Shown here piece after piece: positions 52,201 to 64,000 of a stretch of 64,000 nt of DNA (positions are counted from its first letter, which is position 1; each line of letters starts with the position of its first letter). The translations under genes were made by a program, and so were the position numbers. Under the pieces are notes generated by a model. It made no database searches. It was not told the origin of the DNA and saw only the letters and a program-made list of their open reading frames with translations. The DNA comes from Vanilla planifolia (lineage: Eukaryota; Streptophyta; Magnoliopsida; Asparagales; Orchidaceae), in contig JAIUJO010000090.1 of assembly GCA_023846275.1 (NCBI GenBank), positions 1 through 64,000 on the forward strand. Reading direction: 5' to 3'.

Positions 52201-55200
52201 TTTATGTGCATTTGCATGTATGTTCATGTCAATTTGTGTGTGCATGTTGACACGTTTAAGTGTCAGCATTTTCTTGTGTGTATGTTTGCATGTGTGTATT
52301 CCTATGTGTATTTGTGAACATGTGTGTGAGTTTGTGTGCATGTTTTTGTGTGTACATGTGTCCATGTGTTCCTATGTCTGCATGTGTTTTTGTGCATGCA
52401 AGTTTTTGTGCATATGCATGTGTTGTATGTGTGTGTGTATTTGTTTGTGTGTCCATGTGTGCATTTGTGTGCGTATGTGTGTTCATGTTCGTGCATGAGT
52501 GTATGAGATTGTGTGCTTGTTTATGTGTAAATGCGTGATTGTGTTTGTCTATGCATGTTTGTGTTTGTGCATATACACAAGTGCTAAAATATGCATCTTC
52601 ACGTGTGTGTATGTGTTCATTTGCATATATGTGCATGTGTGTTCTTGTAAGTGTAGGTGTGTGTGTTTGTACGTCTATGTGTGCATTTATGTAATATTCT
52701 ATGTGCATGTGTGCATACATGCGTTTATGTGTATATGGTGAGTTTATGTATGTGAACATGTGCATGCATGTGTGTGTGCATGTTTGTGCAAGGCGTGTGT
52801 GTATGGGCATGTTTTTGTGTGTACGTGTGTATGTTCTTGTGCATATATGTGTGTGTGTGTTTGTTCATGTGTGGGACTATATTAGTGTGTGTAGATGTGT
52901 GTTTGTGTGTCAGTGTATGCATGCATGTGTATGTGCATGCATGCATGTGTGTTTGTGTCTGTGCATGCACATGTATGCACTTGTGTTTGTATATGTGTTT
53001 GCATGAGAGTGTGCATTTTTGTTTGTATATGTGTGTGTATGTGCTTGTGTATGTCTATGCGAGTGTAAGCATGAGTATGCATCTACTTGTGCTCATATTT
53101 TCCTATGTGTGTGTATTCATGTGCATGCATGTGTGTTTGTGTGTGAATATTCAAATTTCTATACTATTGGTGGCATGCAAGTGCATGCATGTGTTTTTTC
53201 ATATGTGCATGTGTTTTTCCATATGTGCATGTGCATGCACATTTGAGTCGATGTCTGAATGCATAGTTGTGTGTTTGAATGCTTAGGTGTGTGAATATGT
53301 GCCTACAAGTGTGTGTGCATGTGTATGCATGTGCTTGATAGGTGTGTCCTTATCTATGAGCACATGCATGTCTGCATATGTTTGTGTGTGCATGCATATA
53401 TGTGTGCATGTCTGTGTATGCCTGTGTGGTTGTGTGTATGTATTTGTAGGTGCATTGTGCATGTTATGTCTATGCAAGGGCATGCATCTATGTGTCTTTA
53501 TATGTACGTGTCTCTATATGTGTGTGTGTACATATATGTGCATGTGAATATGTATGTGTTTACCTATGTGGATGTGTGCATATGTGTATACATGTGCATG
53601 TGTGTATGCATGTACATATGAGTTTGTGTATGTGTGTGCATGTGGGTGTACATACATGCATATGTGTATGTGTGTGTTGGGTTATCTACATGCTCATGCA
53701 CACATATGTGATGGGTGTGGGAGTATGCATGGTTGCATGTATGTGTCTATGTGTTTGTGTGTGTGTGTGTGTGCATGTGTATGTAGTGTCTGTGAGTGTG
53801 TGTGCCTGTGCATGTGTGTGTGCATGCTTATGTATATTTGTGCATTTGTGTATGTGCATGTTTCATTGTGCATGGATACGTGCGTGCGTGTATGCACGAG
53901 TGAGAATGTGTGCATCAATAAAAGTATGTGTGTTTGAGCAATTATGTATGTTGGGGTGCATGTGCATGTGTGTATATGCATTTGTGCATGTGTGGGTGCA
54001 TATGCATATGTGTACATGTGTATGTGTTTGTACATGCATATGTATGTGTGCATGCTATTGAGTGTGTATGTGTGTGAGAACATGTGCATATTCATGTGCA
54101 TGTGTGCATGAAGGTGTGTGTGTGTTTGTGTGCTTGTGCATGTGTATGTGCACATGTTTGAGCCTATGTGTGTGCATATGTGTGTGTTTGTTTGTGCATG
54201 TGTGAGCCTATATGTGTGCCTTTGTATATAACTATGTAGGTGTGTGTGCATGTCTGGGCCATGCGTTATGCATATGTGTGCATTAGTGTGCATATGTGTA
54301 TATATGTGTGTGTATACATGTCGGTGTGTGTGTGCATTTACATGGGTGTGTGTGTGCTTGTGTGTGTTCTTATGTGGATGTCTATGTGTCTGTATATATG
54401 TGCATATGTATGTGCATGCATTTGCATGGGTGTGTGTGCATATACTTATGCATGTGCATGTGCATGTTTATGTATGTCTATGCTACTGTGAACATGCATG
54501 TACCCATTCACATGTGTGTGTTTGGGTATGTCTATGCATTTGTTCATGTTTTTGTGTTAATGTGTGTTTGTGTGCATGCTTGTGTATATATGTGTATGTA
54601 TACATGCACGTGTGTTTTTCTGTGTTTGTATGTGTGTACATTCATGTGCATGTGTATTCATGCATGTGTACAGGTGCATAGGTGTGTATGTGTTGGTGCA
54701 TAAATGTGCATGTGTTTGTGTGTGTGTGTGTGTGAGTTCATGAATGCTTATGTTTGTGTGCATGTGCATGCAAATGTGTGTGTGGGTATGCATGTGTGTG
54801 CATGTTTGATTGTGTGTGTATTGTTTTTTGTGTGTGTATTGTTTTTTGTGTGTGACCTTATTTGTTTGTGTGTGTGTGTGTGTGTGACTATGCATGTGAA
54901 TGAATGTGCATGTGTCTATGTATAAGTACACATTCTTACATGGCTATGCATATGCATGTATGTATGTGTAAGAGAATGGGTGTGTGTTTTTGTGCCTAGG
55001 TAAGAGAGTTTGTTCATGCATATGTGTGTGTAGATGTGCATGTGTGTGTGTATGTGTATTGATTTTAGTTTGTGTGTGAAGTTGTGCGTGTGTGACTAGG
55101 AGCATTCATGTGTGCAACCATGCATGTATGCGTGCTTGTGTCAATATGTATGCATATGTTTGTTTGTGTCCATGTTTTTGCATATATGAGTGTCTATATG

Positions 55201-57600
55201 CATGCATGTATGTGCTTATATTTACAAGTGCTTATGCATTTGTGTGTGTCCATGTGCACTTGTTTGTTTTTGTGTGGCTACATATTTATGTGTATGTATT
55301 TGTTTGTGAGTTCATACAGGCATGAATGTGTGTATGTGTGCTTGTAAGTGTGTGTGCATGTTTGTGTATGTATGTTGTTCTTGTGTTCAACTTTTTGTGT
55401 TTGCACACGCACTTGTGGGTGTGATCGTGTGCATGTGTGCTACATGTGCATGTGTGTGTGCATACGTGCATATGTGTGTGTGTGTGTGCACATGTGTGTG
55501 AGCTTGGGTGTATGTGTAAGAGCATTTGTGCATGTTTGCTTCTGTGTTTGCATGTGTATGCATGTGTACTCATATGCAAGTGTGTGGGTGTGTTTATGTG
55601 TGCATGCATGTAGGTGCATGTGTGTGTATGTAAATGCATGTATCTATGTTTTAATTTGCATGTGCATATGTGTGCATGCATGTACTTTTTTGAGTGTGTT
55701 TGCATTTTTTTATTTGTGTATGGGTATGTGCATCGCATGACGGTGTGCATTTATGTGTGTGTGTATGTGTGTGCATGTGTATGTATGGGTGTTTATGCAT
55801 GCTTGTGTGTGTGCATGTGTGTGTGGATGCATTCTTATGCATGTGTGCGTGTGTGAGTGTCGGCGTATATATGTGTGCACATGTTCATTAGTTTGTCTAT
55901 GTATGTGTGTGCTTCTGTGAGTGTGCACATGTGTGCATGCATGTGTCTGTGTGTGCATAAGTGTGTATATGTGTATTACATGGGCTTGTGCATAGGTGTG
56001 TGGGTGTGTGTGTGCACATACACATATGTTAATGCTTTTTTGTTTGACATGTATGGTTATGTTTGTGGTTATGTGTGTATGTGTCAGGTCATGTTAATGT
56101 GTTCGCATGTGTATGTGTGTATGCATGTGTGTTCTTACACGTGTGCCTATGCACATGTATATGCTACATGGACATGTGTATATATGTGTGTATGTGTGAG
56201 TGTGTGTGTTTGTGCAAGCACGTTCACATGTATTAATGCTTGTGTGTGTTTAAATGTTGCATATGTGCTTGTGTTGGTGTGTGTGTGTGCATGTTTTCCT
56301 AAGTATAGGTGTGGGTGTGAGTTTCCATGTGTATGTGCATGAGTTTATATGTGCTTGAGCTATGCATGCACGTACATGCTTCTGATTCTATGGTTTTGCA
56401 TGCATGTGTATTTGCGTTCATGTGAGAGCATGTGTGTGGGTTTGTATGTATATACACATGCGTGCACTTATGTGTCTTTATGCATATCTATGAGGGTGTG
56501 TGCATGTATATGTGTTGGTATTTGTGTCAGTGTGCATGTATATAAGCATGTGTATGCATATGTGCACATTTGTGTGTGAATTTGCATATCTGAGTACAAC
56601 TGTGTGTTCATGAGTGTGTGTGTGTGTGCATATGTGTGTATAAATGTATTTGTCTGTGTGTGTTCTTGTGTATGTGCATATATACATGTGCATGCATATG
56701 TGTGTATATGTGTGTGTGTGCATGATTTTGCATTTGTGTGTGTCTTAAGATGTGTAGTTACATGCATCTACATATGTATGCTTATCTATGTGAGTGTGTA
56801 TATGAGTGTTCATGTCTATGATGCTTGTGTGTGTGTGTGTAGGTGTGCATGTTTGTGTGCATGAGTGTGTGCATGTATGCATGTGCATGTTTGCATGTGT
56901 GCATAGGCATGTGCATGTGCATGCGTGCTAGAGTGTACATGTGTGTACATGTGTTCATTAATGCATGTGTGCCTATGTGTGTGCATGTGTTTGTCCAGGC
57001 ATGTGTGTCTTTATGCATGTGTGTGATGTACATAAGAATGTGTATGCATATGTAAACATTTGTGTGTGTGCCTATCTATGGGGTTACGTACATGTGTATA
57101 TGCAAGCATGTGTGTTTGTGTGCTTGTGTGTGTCATGTATATAAGTATGTGTGTGCATGTGTGTTTGTGTGTGTATTTGCATATCCAAGTGAGTACAAAT
57201 GTGTTTTTGTGAGTGTGGTGTGTATGTATATGTGGATGTTTGTGCATGTGTCTGCATGTGTGTAAATATGCATGTGTGTGTTTAAATGTATTCTTATGTG
57301 TGAATGTGCATGTGCATATATGCTTGTGCATGCTTATGTGTGTATATGTGTGTGTGCATGATTCTACATGAGAGTGTGCGACATAAGATCTACAATTGCA
57401 AGCATTTACATGTGTTGCTTGTCTATGTGTGTGTGTGTACATGGGTGTTCATGTCTGTGAGCCTTTGTTTGTTGTGTATCCTTATGCATATGTGCATACG
57501 TGTGCACGTATGTGTTTATGAATGCATGTACATGTTGTGTGCGTGTGTGGGTACGTTGTGTGCATTTGTGTGTGTGCAAAGTGTACATGTGTGCATCGGT
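49250..57600 (+). repeat. Higher-order module Y, copy Y3
   Basis: Directly follows Y2. In 14.3-15.3 kb of Y1 it matches Y1 more clearly than Y2 does: tcatctaagtgtgttgtgca at 14362 against tcatcttaatgtgttgttca at 50768; tatttatgcatgtaggtg near 14702 against tttatgcatgtaggtg near 51112; and gcttgggttt/c at 15262 and 51713. The last part has gtgtgcatcggtgcatgtg at 57591, matching 49211 at the end of Y2. It contains the 40-bp duplication at 51101-51180. Confidence 0.75.
51101..51180 (+). repeat. 40-bp tandem duplication
   Basis: The unit beginning gtgtatgtttgtttat and containing catgtaggtgtacatg starts at 51101 and 51141, with two or three substitutions. Y1 has one copy of the corresponding word near 14702, so the duplication is specific to Y3. 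Confidence 0.88.
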
Positions 57601-59572
57601 GCATGTGTGTGTATGTGTGTGCCCATGTGTTTTTGTGTGTGTATTTATGTGAGCATGCATCAATGCATGCGATGCATGTGTTTATGCATGTGTGTGTGCA
57701 ATTGTTTGTGTTGCATCTAAGTTTCTGTGTATGTGCATATATGGTGTGTAAGTTTGTGTGCATGTGCACACACACAAGTGTGTGTAGATGTGTGTGTACA
57801 TGTTCACTTTGTGGCTATGTTTGTGTATGTGTGTGCATATGTCTGCTTGTATATGTGTGCATGGGTATGGGTGTGTGTGTGTGTATGCATGTTTACATAT
57901 TTTATGTATGTCTATGTGGATGTGTGTCTGCTTGTGTATGAGTACATGTGTGTATACATGTGTTTGTGCACATACATGTGTGTGCATGTTTATGTGCACA
58001 TGCGAGTGTGTGTGTGTGTGTGTGTAAATATGTGCATGTATGTGTGTGTTTGTCCTTTTATGTGCAAGTGTGCATTTGTGTACATGTGGGTGTGTGTGAG
58101 TGTGTACTGAGATGAGTGTGTTTGTGTGTGCTTGTGCATATTTGTACATTCCTATAATTATACGAGTGTGTGTATAGATGTGCATATGTGTTTGTGTACC
58201 TTTGTGTGTATGCATTGCATACAAGCACATGTGTGTGTGTTTGCATGCTTTTTTCTGCTTGCATGTTAGTGTATGTAGGTGCATGTCAATGTGTGTTGGT
58301 GTGCATGTGTTTCAATGTGCATATGTGTATGTGTGCATGTCTGTCTATATGTGTGTATTTTTGTTTTAAGTGTGTATGTGTAATGTGTGTGTGAATGTAT
58401 GAGTGTGTAAACTTGTTTGTGCATGGGCATATGTGGACAAGAGTGTGCATGTGTATGGTGTTTCTTTATAGGTGTGCATTTGTGTGTATTGGTGCACATG
58501 TGGGTGTACATGTGCGCAAGTGTCTGTAAATATGCACGTGTGTCTGTATATGTGTGTGTGTGTATCTTTGTGCATGTGCATATGTGCGTGCATGTTTATG
58601 TGCATGTTTGTGTGTTCATTTGTGTATTTGTGCACAAGCATGTGTGTCTATGTGTGCTTACATGTGTGTGTATGACTATACATCTAGAGGTGTGTGTATG
58701 TGTGCATAGTTACATGTGTGTTTGTGTGTGGTGTGTGTATGAGTACATATGTGTGCTTGTGCATTTGTGTCTAGGGGTGAGCATAGTGTGTGTGTGTGTA
58801 TGGGTGCATGTTTTTTCTTTGTACATGTGTGTGTACATATGTGTGTGCATGTATGTTTGTGTATTTATGTATATATGCATATGTGTGTACTTGTGTATAT
58901 GTGTGCATATATGTGCGCATGTGTGTGTACGTAAGTGCATATGTATGCACATGTGGCCGTGCCTATATGTGTGTGTGTATGTGCATGAATATGCATGAGC
59001 GAGTTTCTATGACCTTGAGTGTGTGTACATTTGTGTGTATATGTGTGCTTTTGTACTTGTGTGCAAATGTGTGTGTGTGTGTGTGTACATGTGAGTGAAT
59101 GGATGTGTGTGTTTATGTGTTTGTTTGCACATTCTTGTGTGTATGCATGTGTCAGTTTATATACATATGTGTGTGTGCATGTGCGTGTGTCCATGTGTGT
59201 GTCTGTGTGTGTGCCTATGTCTACGCATGCATGTGTGCTTCCATACATGATTGCAAGCATGTGTTTATGTGTGTGTGCCTGTGTGCATGTGTGTGTCTAT
59301 GTGATTGTGTGTCTATTGTGTTTGTGTGTGCATATATGTGTGCAAGTGTGTACGTGGGTATGTTTATGTGTGTGTGTGTGTACATGTGTGTGTTGTAGTT
59401 TTGCATGTGAAAGTTGTTATAGCCATGCATGCATTTTTATGTGTGTGTGTATGCATATATTTTTCTGCTTTTATGTGTGTTTATGTACGTGTGTGTGTCC
59501 AAGTGTGCATGTGTGCATGTTCATGCACGCAAGCCTTTGTGTGTGTATGTATTTGCTTGTGTATGTGTGTGA

Positions 59573-59668
59573 GTGTTTGTGCTTTTTTGTGCATGTGTCC
59601 TTTTGTGTGTTTGCATGTGTGTGTTTGTGCTTTTTTATGCATGTGTCCTTTTGTGTGTTTGCATGTGT
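59573..59668 (+). repeat. 48-bp tandem duplication
   Basis: The unit starting gtgtttgtgctttttt and containing gcatgtgtccttttgtgtg starts at 59573 and 59621, with one visible change (ttgtgc against ttatgc). It falls in the unassigned part of array 2. Confidence 0.93.
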
Positions 59669-62279
59669 GTGTGTGCATGTGCAAGTGTATCATGTTTATG
59701 TGTACCCATGTCTATGTGTGTGCATGAATATGTGTGTATATATGTGTTAGCATGTTTGTCTATGTTTGTTTAGGTATGTGTCTACATGCCTACATGTGTG
59801 TGTGCATGTGTCTGTAAGTGGTGTGCATATGTTTTGTGTGTGACTATGTGTATGTATGCTTGTGTTCATGCATTTGTGAATGTGCATGTATAAATGTGTG
59901 CATGTGTGTTTGTATTGTCAAATGTTTGTATGTATATTTTTTGTCCATGTGCATGTGTATATGCATGTGTGTGTGTGAATGCATGTGTGTGAGTGTCTAT
60001 GCATGTGCATGGACATGTGCAAGTATGTGTACATATACATGTGCATGTGTGTGTTTGTGTGTGCATGTATATGCATGTAGATGCATACATTTGCGTGTAT
60101 GTGTTTGTGTATGGGTATTTGTGTATGTGTGCATGTGTGGTTGTGTGTGTGCATGCATGTGTTTATGTGCATGGGCATGATTGTTTGTGTACATGTGTGT
60201 GTACATAGATGTGTGTATGCATGTGTGTGTTATTGCATGTATGTTCTTATGTGAGTGCATGTGTGTGTGTGGGAGGGGGTGTGTATTTGCATGTGTGTGT
60301 GCATGCATATCTGTGCATTTGCACATGAGTGTGTCAATGTGTGTTTACAGTTACGTGTGTCTAATGTCTATTTGTACATGTATAAATGTTGATATGCTTA
60401 TGTACATGTGTGCATGTGTGTGTGTGTGTGCACATGTGTGTACTAAGTAAATGTGCATGTGTGTGTCCAAGTGTATGTGAAAGCATATGTGTATGCTTGT
60501 GCTTGTGTATTTGTGTGCACACATTTGTACATGTGTTTGTGTGCATGTGAGTGTTAGTGTGAGTGTGATTATGTGTATGTGTGTGCCTGTATGTGCATAT
60601 AAGTGTGTGTGCTCATGTGTGTGTCCTCTATGATTTCCTATGTGTTCTTATGCTCATGCATGTGCTTGTTTGTGTGAGTGCATGTTTGTGTTTGGTGAGG
60701 TGCATGAGTGCGCGTGTGCAATTATTTCTATACATGTGTGTCCATGTGGAAGTATTTGTATACATGTTTTTGGGGTGCATGTGCATGTGTGAGTGTGTGT
60801 GCATACATGCATGCATACATGTGTGTCCACATGTGCATGTGTTTCTGTGTTTGCATGCACGTGTGCATGCATGTGTGATGCATGTGTATACATGTTTGTG
60901 TCTGTAGGAGTTTGAGTATGCATGCGTGTATGCAAGTGTACTTGTAGGTTTGTGTGTGTGTGCATGTGTGTGCCTGTGTGCACTTGTGCATATGAGTGCA
61001 TGTGCATGCATGTGCCTGTATGCATATCTCTATGTGTGTGTGTATGTATATGCGTGTGTATGGTCATTTCTGTTGCTAATATGGCTGTTTCTATGCATAA
61101 ATATCTGTGTGCATACTTATGCAAATGTTTACATGCAAATATGTATGCATGTCTGTGTACATGTACTTGTGTGAGTTTGTATGTTTACGTATATGTGTGT
61201 GCATGGTGTGTGTGTGTGCATGTATACTTGGCATGGGTGCTTTTATGCATGTATGTGTGTTGGTGCTGCATGTGTGCTTATGTGTGTTCATGTGTGTTTG
61301 TCCACATAACGTTTGAGTGTATGTGCATGTTTGTGTTTGGTGTGCATGCATGTGTATGTGTGTGTGTGAATATTCATGTGTGTATGTGTGCATGTTCACA
61401 CATGTGTGAGTGTGTGTGCATGTGTGTGATTGTGTATGTGTTTGTGCTATGCATATGTGTGTGCATATGTGTGGGTGTGGTTGTGTTTATGTTTGTGTGC
61501 ATGTGCCTACATGTGTATGCATATGGATCTGTATATATGCTTAAGTGTTTTTGTGTTTTCTTTTAATGTACATATGCATGCATGTTCTTGTTTGTGTGTG
61601 TGTGTGTGCATATGTGCATGTGTGTAGGTTGGTGGGTGCATGTCTATATGTGTGCGCATAGTGCATGTGTGGCTGTGCATATTCATGTGTGTAATTGTAG
61701 GTGTACGTGTGTGTTTGTGTCCATGTGTGCATCATGCATGCATGCTAGTGAATGTGAGTGTATGTGCATATGCATCTTTGGGTTTATGTATGTGTGGGTA
61801 TGCATGCGTGTGTGAGTGCAGCCATGCACATATGTGTGTAAGTGTGCATTGGTGTGTGTGTGTGTTCGAATTGTGTATGTGTATGCATGGTGTGCATGCT
61901 TATCTATGTGCACATATGCATGTTTGTTCTTGGTGTATGTGGGTGTATGTGTGTGCATATGTGTGGTGTGTGTGTGTGTTTGTGAGCATGTGTGTACTTG
62001 CATTGTGCACTTGTGTGTCTAAGTCTTCTTGTCCATGCCATTCGTGTGTGTAGGGTGCATGGATGTATGCATGTTTGTGCGAGCATGCAAGCATGTTTGT
62101 GTGTGTTAGTATAAGTGTGCGCATGTGAGTGTCATTTGCATGTCTATTTATATGTCTATTTAGCATGTGTGTGGGTGTATGCAAGTGTTTGAGTGTGTTG
62201 TGTGTGCCTTTGTGTATTTGTGTTGGTGTGTGTGCATGTGTGTACGGGTGTGTTTGTGTGTGTGTGTGTGTACAAGTAT

Positions 62280-64000
62280 GTATCTATGTGTGTGTATGCA
62301 TGTTTTCTTACACTTTGCATGCATTCATTTACTATTGTGCTTGCACAACTTTATTTGTCTACCTATGTGTGCATATGTGTATTTGTGTGTGTGTAAGCAT
62401 ATGTGTGCAAGTGTGTGTATGTACATGCATTTGTATGCATGCACATCAGTGCATATCTATTTCTCACGTGCATGTGCATTATATGTGTGTGTGTGATGGT
62501 CCATGTTCGTGTCTATTTCTGCATGTGTGTGCTTGTGTGTGAGTGTGTGCATGCTTGTGCATATGCATGTGTGTGATTGTGTGTGTGTGTAGGTGTATGT
62601 GCATGTTTGTGTGTGCCTTTGTGTATGCTTGTAGGTGTGCATGGGTGCATGAATTCATGTGCATATGTGCCTACGTGAGTATTGGCTGTGTGGTTATGTG
62701 TGTGTGTATATGCATATGTATATGTGTGAGTTGTGCATTTGTGTTTGTGTGCATAAACACAAGGGTTTTATGCATGCACATCTGTGCATATGCATGTGGA
62801 TTCTTATGTGCTTATGTTTGTCTTTGCAAGTGTGTGTTGGTGCATGTTTGTATTTCTCTTTGTGTGTGTGTGTGTGTATTTGTGAGTTTGTTTGTGCTTG
62901 TGTGTGCATGTGTGTGTGTGTTGTTGTGCACATACATGTGTGTACATATGTGTCTATGCATGTGCATGTGCTTGTGTGCATGCATGTGTGTAGGTTTGAA
63001 TGTATGTGCGTTTACATGTGTGCAAGTGTGTGTGTGTGGGGGGGTGTGTATGCATGTATTTTTGCATGTAAGTGTGCGCATGCATACGTGAGTGTGTGCA
63101 TGTGCAAGTGTGTATGCACATTACTATGTGTGTCCATTATTGTGGGTGTTTGTGGCTATTCATGTGTGTGTGCATGTGCATGACTACACATGCGTATGTG
63201 TGTGAATGTGTGTAATTATACATGTGTATGTACATGTTCGTGCAAGTTTATGTGTATGCATGAATGGGTGGTGTCCTTGTGTGCTGGTGTGTGCCTATTT
63301 GTGCATGTGTGAATGTGTGTGTGTGTGAGTGCATCCATATGCAGGTGAGTTTGTGTATGCACATGTATGTGCTTGCGTGCTACTGCACGTGCATGTTTGT
63401 GTGCATGTGTGTATGCACATGTATCTGTGTGCATATGTGTGTGCATGTGTGATTATGTGTATGTATGTGAGGTGTGTCTATTTGTGTATGTGCTCCCGCA
63501 TGTGTGTGTATGTGCGTGCAAATATGCATGTGTACATGGTGACTTTGTATGCTTTTGATTATGGGTGTGCATGTGCGCTTGTTTACATATGAGAGTGTGT
63601 GCAGGTGTATGTGTCCTAGTTTACATGTGCTTTTGTGGTGAGTGCATGAGTGTGCAAGTGTGTGCATGCGCACATGTGGTGCGTGCGTGCATGTACATGT
63701 TTCTATGTGTGTTTGTGCATACACATGTTTGTATGTGGACATGTGTGCATGTGTGTGTTCATGTGCATGTACATATGTGTGGTTGTGTGTCGATGTAACT
63801 GGTGCATTTGGGTGCATACGAGCGTGTGTTCATTTGCATGTGCATTTGTGTTTGTGCATGTTTGTGTGTATATGTGCAATGCATGTGCATGTGTGTGTGT
63901 GGTGATATAGATGTGTGCATTGAATTTTGTTAGATTTGTGTGCATGTGTGCTTATGTTTAAGTTTGCATGTATGTTCTTGTACATGTGTATGTTTTCTTG
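62280..64000 (+). repeat. Higher-order module X, partial copy X3
   Basis: The word attcatttactattgtgctt at 62323, followed by gcacaactttatttg, matches catttcctagtgtgctt followed by gactgtgtttatttg near 37170. The word tccattattgtgggtg near 63132 matches ttcattgttgtggatg near 38084. The word gctactgcacgtgcatg at 63388 matches gctactacatgcacatt at 38282 and gctactacacgcacatg at 9148. The word ggtgactttgtatgcttttg at 63538 matches gtgtaactttgt at 38373. The offset is about 25.05-25.15 kb. The module is cut by the window end. Confidence 0.65.

Larger units (their letters stand above)
34922..64000 (+). repeat. TG-rich degenerate higher-order array 2 (runs off the window)
   Basis: At least 29 kb of the same alternating TG-rich DNA as array 1. 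It contains modules X2 (34980-41850), Y2 (41850-49200), Y3 (49250-57600) and a partial X3 (62280-64000). The section 57.6-62.28 kb is TG array of the same type that I could not align. No coding region, RNA gene or transposon is inserted in it. It continues beyond 64000, so the array end and total copy number are unknown. Confidence 0.9.

Noticed and set aside
1-64000. CRISPR array or bacterial mobile DNA
   Set aside because: There are no regularly spaced identical repeats with unique spacers. The copia relics with LTRs place the window in a plant nuclear genome.
34922-64000. Telomeric repeat tract
   Set aside because: No run of TTTAGGG or a close variant was seen. The TG-rich words are alternating pyrimidine-purine, unlike the G-run telomere repeats of plants.

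Overview
The window is plant nuclear DNA with no intact gene. Its Ty1/copia remnants look like the Sirevirus lineage, which is known from flowering plants. About 56 kb of the 64 kb is a degenerate array of alternating pyrimidine-purine DNA (TG-rich on one strand, CA-rich on the other). The remaining roughly 8.4 kb is two AT-rich islands. Long stop-free frames in the arrays are artefacts of composition: they read as Cys/Val/Met runs on the TG strand and His/Thr runs on the CA strand.

Layout on the + strand: CA-rich block A (1-2340); island 1 (2341-5018), an internal piece of a copia element in minus orientation; TG-rich array 1 (5019-24094); a polarity switch; CA-rich block B (24095-26476); island 2 (26477-32225), with a nearly complete minus-strand copia element (26482-31145) followed by about 1.1 kb of unrecognised AT-rich DNA; CA-rich block C (32226-34921); a second polarity switch; and TG-rich array 2 (34922-64000, running off the window).

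Both copia copies are full of stops and frameshifts. They still show gag, the gag zinc knuckle, the protease motif, the reverse transcriptase and the RNase H in the correct order. Both lack nearly all of integrase at about the same place, so they share one deleted ancestor or one is a duplicate of the other. Island 2 also keeps two diverged LTRs, a primer-binding site matching initiator tRNA-Met and a polypurine tract.

The TG arrays are not simple microsatellites. Rare interruptions act as landmarks and show long-range colinearity. Array 1 at about 7.55-20.4 kb matches array 2 at about 35.0-48.5 kb. Within array 2, a module of about 7.4-8.4 kb at 41.85-49.2 kb is repeated at 49.25-57.6 kb, and 62.3-64.0 kb matches 37.15-38.9 kb. 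This is a decayed higher-order (macrosatellite-like) repeat with local duplications and deletions. All alignments were made by eye. No promoter, RNA gene or functional coding sequence could be supported.
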